A DNA stretch of 7,835 bases from Limnohabitans sp. (GTDB lineage: Bacteria; Pseudomonadota; Gammaproteobacteria; Burkholderiales; Burkholderiaceae_C), in the NCBI GenBank assembly GCA_018883305.1, contig VEQI01000147.1, forward strand, positions 1-7,835, in the 5' to 3' direction. Below are positions 1 through 6,300 of the stretch, one piece after another. Each line of letters begins with the position of its first letter. Position 1 is the stretch's first letter. The notes beneath the pieces are model-generated. The model made no database searches, was not told the DNA's origin, and was given only the letters and a program-made list of their open reading frames with translations. The translations under genes and the position numbers were made by a program.

Positions 1-345
1 GGCTGTGACACCGTCGATGCCCACCAGACCTGCCGTGTCTGCCTGCGCCTTGAGGGTGGTGAAGTGACGAGCGGTGTTGCCGGCTGTCACCTGAGCCGCC
101 GTCAAGCGCTCGGTCATGATGGCCAGACCCAGATTGACACCTTGCAGCGACAAACCGAGTCGATGGTCGGTGTTGCCATCGATGCCCGCGAAAGCATCCA
201 CGCCACTGGCGCCGATGGTCAACAGATCCACCTGCAATTCAGAGGCCGCACGCGCTGCCGTAGCGTCTTCTGACACCACGCCGTCGTTGAGCACCACGGA
301 TGCCGTCCGTTTTTCCAAGGCAAAGTTGCCAGAGGCTTGCAAGAA
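1..345 (-). repeat. Long repeat unit 11, cut by the window edge (115 residues seen)
   Basis: The anchor is FLQASGNFAL. The unit continues VVLNDG, an extended loop (VVSEDATAARAASE), LQVDLLTIGA, VDAFAGIDGNTDHRLGL, LQGVNLGLAI, a long loop (ERLTAAQVTAGNTA), RHFTTLK (Phe in place of Trp, at 61-63) and GLVGIDGVTA. It stops at the window edge about two-thirds of the way through a unit, so the array continues towards the C-terminus. Confidence 0.87.
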
Positions 346-3300
346 GCCAAAGGCATCAAGCTGCAAATAGCCACTGGCTCGCAGCAGCTGTCCTGCCTGT
401 CCGTCCATCGTCAGCTGTACGCTGGTGGACGGGCCAGTGGCGAGCGTCAGCTCGGTGTTGCGAGCGTTTCCGTCGTTGGTGGCTGCCGTCAAACCGTAGT
501 CCACGACCGCATCTGTGGTGTGTGCCGCGCGGTTGATCTGCAGTTGAAGATCGCGGCCTTGCACCGTCAGGCCGTCGATACCCACCAGACCCGCATTGGC
601 TGCACTGGCTTGCAGGCTCGTCCAGCTTCGCGTGGTTTGTTGGGTGTCACTGAGCAACGCGAGTGCGAAGTCCATGCTCCCGAGGTTCAGTCCCGTGGCG
701 TCGCTTTGGCCACCATGCAAGCCGGCAAAGGCACTGAGGTTGCGGCCGCCCACCGTCAGGACAGTGACCTGGGCGTCGGTACCGTCGGCCAGTTTGACGG
801 TGCGCGAGGCGGCGGCTTTTTCAAACGCCAGGTCGCCCTCCAGCTGAACAAAACCGAACAGGTCGATGTTGACGTGGCCAGCAGCTCGAATGAGCGCGCC
901 TTGAGAGCCATCCAGCGTCATGGCCAGCGTGCCAGCGGGGCCTGTGATGATGTTGAGAGTGGTGGCGCCATTGCGGTAGTCCACCACGGTGTTGTCGGTG
1001 GCGGCGCGGTTGACATCCACATGCAGGCTGTCCACTGACAGCGTCAGCCCATCCATGCCAACAAAACCAGCGCTCTCCACTTCGGATTGCAGACTGGTCC
1101 ATTGACGCGCATGGAGCCCCTGGTTGCGTTGAGCTTGGGTCAGACGTTCACTTTGCAGCGCCAGGCCGAAGCTCACGCCAGACAGTTGCAGGCCCGTGGC
1201 ATTGGCCAAGCCACCATTGATGCCCGCGAAGGCCGCCAGATCATGTCCACCGATCAGCAGTTGATTGACGTTGACAGCGGTGGCGGCTTCGTTGACGGAT
1301 GTGGTGGCGGGCAAATCGGCCAGCGTGACTGATCCGATGCGTTTCTCAATCCCGAACTCACCTGATGCGCGGAAGAACCCAAAGACATCCAGGTTCAGTT
1401 GTCCGCTGGCACGGGTCACTTCGCCTTGACTGGCATCCAACGTCAACGTCACGCTGGGGCTACTGTCTGCAGAGCCCGTGAGCACCACCAGGGGCTGTTG
1501 TGAGAAGTCCAGCAGACTGCTATCTGTGGCAGCGCGCTGCATCTGCAATGACAGATCGCTGCCTTGCAGTGTCAAGCCGGTGACCCCCGTCAAGGCCACC
1601 GTCCCTGCTGTGCCTTGCAGCGCCATCCAACGGCGTACCGGCGTCAGCGGTGTGTCGATGTTGGGCTTCTCACTGGCCAATGCCAGGCCCAGGTCCAAGT
1701 TTTGCAGGTTCAAGCCCACGGCATCTGTGGTGCCACCATCGACGCCAGCGAACGCGTTGCCGATGTGTGCGCCCAACGAGAGCAGGTCCACGTTGACGGT
1801 GTTGCCATCGCCCAGTTTCAGACTGGCATCACGCTTGACCAGGTGGAAGCTGCCTTGTGCTTGCAGGAAGCCGAACGCATCGAGTTGGAGTGTGCCGTTG
1901 GCTTCCGTCAATTCGCCGCTGGCACCATCCAGGTTGAGGTCAAAGTGGGTCAAGGCACCTGTCGGGACCGAGACGCCTCGCCGCACGTAATCAATCACCA
2001 ATGTCTGGTTCTGCATGGCCGCCACGTTGGTGGTGGAACCTTGCTGGGCCACGCTCAGTTGCGCCGACATGGCGGTGGTGCTGGCCGACACGGTGACAGC
2101 CGCCACGTCAATGCCGCTTTGAGCCCCACCAAATTGCAGCAGCATTTCCTTGCCGTTCCAGAACCCGACCGTGATGCCACTGCCAAAGGCCGCCGTCACA
2201 GCGGCTTGTAGAGTAGCCGTGGTATCTCCCGTGTGCAGTGTGGTGGTGGTGTGACCACCCCAGGTCAGGGTGAAGTTGGCATTGCTGGCGGAGGTTGTGA
2301 GCGCGATGCGCTGCACTTCCGCCACCGCAGCCCGGCCCTGTGCCAGGTTATAGGGCTTGATGCTGGCCCGCACCAGTGAGGCACTGGAGGTGCTGAGGTC
2401 GCTGATATCTTGTGCTGCCAGCCCATTGCTGAAATTCAGACGGTAGGCGGTCAGGCTGTTGTCGGAATGCCCGGGGTCAAAGCTCACGCTGACATCGTTG
2501 CTGGACCAACCAAACCTGCTGGTGATGGCTGCCAGGATGTTCGCCGCCTGTGTGGTGGTGTTGTTGCTGTAGGCGATGGCGTTGGTGGTGAGCCCATTCC
2601 AGCTGATGGTGAAGCTGCCTGTGGGCGCCACAGGATCGGGGTTGACCTTGACCACCAGCGCGGCAACATCACGTCCGCTCAGGGCGCCACCCATGCTGAT
2701 ACGGTAAATACTGGTCGATTCCAGCGTGACATTGACCGTACCCGCGCTTCCCAGGGCAGTGTTCAGGGCGGATTGCACATCCGCGGCAGAAGCGCCAATG
2801 GCCAGGGCCGTGGTGGTGTAGGTCTGGCCTGCATCCGTGAAGGAGAGGGTGAAAGTGCCCGTGGACGCTGTGCTGATGGCAACGCGTTGAACCTCATCAG
2901 TGGCTGCCGCGCCCTGAACCCGGTTGAAGGGCAGGATGTCACCACTCAACGCTTCGGTGACAACCAGATTGGGAATGTCTTGCAGCGCCAGTGCACCACT
3001 GAAGGCAATGATGTAGCGATGACCACCACCGGTGAAGCTGTTGTCAAAGGTGACGCTGATATTGCTGGTTGACGTACTCAGCAGATTGGCCAGTGCGTTT
3101 CGAATGTTGGCGGCATTGTTGGTGACGTCGTTTTGCAGGAACTGCACATTGACCAGGGTGGCGGGTGCACTGGCCAGGCTGAGTTGATATTGACCCTTGG
3201 TGGTGTAGGGGGTGGTGAAGAGCAAGGTTTTGACTTCATTGCTGCCCGCAGAGGCTGCCACCACCTGATCCACCGTGACGCTGACTGGCGAAGACACCAC

Positions 3301-6300
3301 ACGCTGTGTTTCCAGAACCAGCAGCTTGGCTTCATTGATGCCGGCCACGGCTGCGGTGGTGGTGGTGACCCCGGTGGTCACCGTAGGGGCAATGGCTGTG
3401 ACGGCCAGTCCCGAAACGTTGGTGCCGCTCAAGCTGCCTGTGAATTCAATGGTGAAGCCGGCCAGCTTGGAGCCCTTCACGGTGACGTTGCTCGCGCCAA
3501 TCCCCGTCAGCGCAGCCACGCCCGCGGTGAGCTTGGTGATCAGTTCTGCATCGGTCTCGGTGCCGTCCAGGGTGACCGTGGAAGTGCTGGTGTTACGGTC
3601 AAAGCGAAGTTGACCGGTGGCGGTGCCGGCCAAGTCCAAGGTGTATTGTGTGTTGACCACCGTGGAGGAGGAGGGCGTGCCTGGCACTACCACACCACGG
3701 TTGATGGCCACCGCCAGATTGCTGCCGGAGAGGGTCAAACCATCCACGCCTGCAAATGCTGCTTGCCCAGCGCCGGCTTGCAGAGTGGTGAAGTGCCGCT
3801 GAGGCTGGCGCGTGTCGGTGGCCAGCAACAGCGCGAAGTTCACGCCTGTTAAATCCAACCCCAGCTTGTCCGCGCCATCAGCCTGCGCGCCCGCAAAAGC
3901 ATTGACATTGGTGGCGCCCAGCGTGAGGGTGTTGGCCGTGATGTCACTGCCATCTGACAGGGTCAGGGTCTGCTGTTTGCTTTCCAAGCCAAAGCTGCCC
4001 GAGACCTGGAAGAAACCGAACAGGTTGACGTCCAACGTGGCAGCCGCGCTGAGCAATTGTCCCGAAGCACCCGCCATGTTGAGCGTGATGCTGGTGCTGG
4101 GGCCGGTCATGATGGACATGGACTTGGCAGCCCAGTCCACCACCTTGCCATTGATGACATCCGCTCGGTTGATGGTGACAGCCACGTTGGTGGCCGCCAT
4201 GGTCAGTCCGTCGATGCCGCTGAAGCTGGCGCTCGCCACGGAACCTTTGAGGGCCGTCCAGGTACGGGCTGTGTTGTTCAGGTCACTGGCAATGACCATG
4301 CCCAATTGGGCATGGCTAAAGCCCAAACCCACGGCATCGACACTGCCGCCATTCATGCCCACAAAACCGCTGGCGTCGTTCAAGCCAATGGTCAGCAGGT
4401 TAACGTTGGTGTCGGCTGCATCTCCGGTCAGGCGAACGCTGCCTGTGCTGCGTTGAATCGCCAGATCGGATTCAAAGCGGGCGAACCCGAACAGATCCAC
4501 GGCCACATGCCCTTGCGCTTGCAATGAAGCGCCAAGACTGCCATCCAGGTCCATGGTCAGGGTGGATGAGGTGCCCGTGGCCACGTTCAGCGCATGGGTG
4601 CTGCTGAAGTCCAGCACCACGCCCTGAGCATCCCCCTGATTGATGGCCACCGACAGGTTGCTGCCGGTCATGGTAAGACCGTCAATGCCCACGAAGCCTG
4701 CCGACGCTGCACTGGCCTTGAGTGCGCTCCACTGACGCGGCGTGCCACTGGTGCGCTCACGCGCCATGACCAGGCCGAAGGAAGTTTCCTGCAGGCTCAG
4801 TCCGGTGGCCGTGGCACTGGCGGCATTGACACCCGCCAACGCAGTGATGCCCACGCCACCCAGCGTCAATAGGTCAACACTGACGTCTGCACTTTCATTC
4901 GCTGGGGTGCCCACCTTGTCAGCCGTGTGCAGCGTGGCCACGCGACGCTCCAGAGCAAACGAGCCCTGGGCATCAAAGAAATCGCTCACGCCTACGTGCA
5001 GCTCGCCGCTGGCGCGCAGCAAGCGACCATCACTGGCTTTCATGTTGAGCGCGATGTTGGTGCTGGGGCCCGTACTGATGGTCAACGCCTGGGCAGCGTA
5101 GTCCAGCAAAGATCCGTCGCTGGCAGCCTGGTTCAGTTGCAGGGCCATGTCCTGGCCGGCCAAGGTTACGCCGCTCACGCCAGACAGGGACGCTTGCGCG
5201 GCGCTGCCTTGCAGGCTGATCCATTGACGAGGCGTGGCGGCATTGCGTTCACCGGCCAGCACCAGGGCAACATCCACTCCACTCAGCGACAGGCCCACAC
5301 GATCACTGCTGGCGCCGGCCACACCTGCAAAGGCGCGGACATCGTGTGCGCCCAAAGTCAGCAGGCGGACATCGGTGTTGACGCCGCCTGCGAGCTTGAG
5401 GGTGGCATCCGAGCTGTTGAGGGCAAAGTCGCCTTCCAACTGCACGAAACCATAGACATTCAATTCAAGATGACCGCTGGCGCGTGTCAGCACACCCTGG
5501 CTGCCCGCCATGGACAACGCCAGGCTGGTGGAGCGGCTGGTGGCCACACTCAAGCTGGTTTTGCCAGCGCTGTAGTCCACCACCTTGCCGTCGCTCGAGG
5601 CTCGGTTGATTTCAATGGCGATGTCACGCGCAGAGACGGTCAGGTCACTGACCCCCAGGAAGGCCGCACTGGAGGCGGTGGCCTGAAGGCTCAGCCATTG
5701 ACGCGGTGTGGCCACGCCAGATTCCAGCATCAGGGCCATGCCGAACTCGACATTGCCGAGGTTGAGCCCCATGCGGTTGGCCTTGTTGCCATTGATGCCG
5801 GCAAACACGTTCAGACTGGTGCCGCCCACGCGCAGCACATCCACGCTGCGGGTGGCGCTTTCACCAGACAAGACCACAGATTCCGTGCTCTTTTGGAAGG
5901 ACAGGCCGCCATCGAGTTGAACAAAGCCCAACACATCCAGGCTGACGGTGGCACTGGCTTGCAGTTGTCGACCCTGCGCGCCATCGGGCTTGAGTTCGCT
6001 GATGGCTCCACCGCCAGCAATGGCGATGGGGGCCACCACGCCATCCATGACCGCGTCCTGCGAGCGGCTGGCTTGATTGACCGTCAATCCGATCTGGGTG
6101 GCTGACAACGTCAGGCCGGAGACGCCACTGAAGCTGGCACTGGCGGCATTGGCTTGCAGGCTGACCCAGCTACGCTGATTGTTCTTCGTGTCGCTGGCCA
6201 GTGCCAATGCGAAATCCAGGTTGGTGAAAGACAAACCAAGTGGGCTACTGCCGTCTTTACCCAGGCCCGCAAAGCCGCTGGCACCGGTGGCGCCCACCGT

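Larger units (their letters stand above)
1870..4014 (-). repeat. Long repeat unit 7, interrupted by a 540-residue insertion
   Basis: The anchor is FFQVSGSFGL. The first part (4014-3661, 118 residues) has LTLSDGSDITANTLTLGA, VNAFAGAQADGADKLGL, VNFALLL, RHFTTLQ (Phe in place of the motif's Trp, at 3790-3792) and GVDGLTLSGSNLAVAINR. It breaks off after GVVVPGTPSSST. The second part (2040-1870, 57 residues) resumes with TLVIDYVRRG, PTGAL, LNLDGASGELTEANG and LQLDAFG. The two parts sum to 175 residues, within the range of intact units. The insertion lies between the INR segment and the VVDY segment, where other units have a variable loop. Confidence 0.83.

Noticed and set aside
337..1038. Plus-strand open frame of 233 codons, and similar frames at 1564-2211, 2410-3072, 3133-3852 and 6712-7458
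   Set aside because: All overlap the intact minus-strand frame and show composition bias. None has a family signature or a convincing ribosome binding site. They are shadows of the repeat gene.
2041..3660. Insertion sequence or transposon interrupting the gene
   Set aside because: The inserted block stays in frame, encodes structural modules and has no transposase. I noticed no inverted repeats or target duplications at its edges.
5030..5224. Short minus-strand frames (also at 821-1102, 3078-3335, 5811-6044, 6111-6389 and 6455-6643)
   Set aside because: They lie in other frames of the same strand as the giant gene and have no independent support.
4927..6105. Plus-strand open frame of 392 codons, the longest start-to-stop frame in the window
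   Set aside because: It is antisense to the repeat gene. Its product is His/Gln/Gly-rich without a recognisable domain, as expected when the complement of a G/C-ending, stop-poor repeat gene is read. It repeats with the same period as the minus-strand units.
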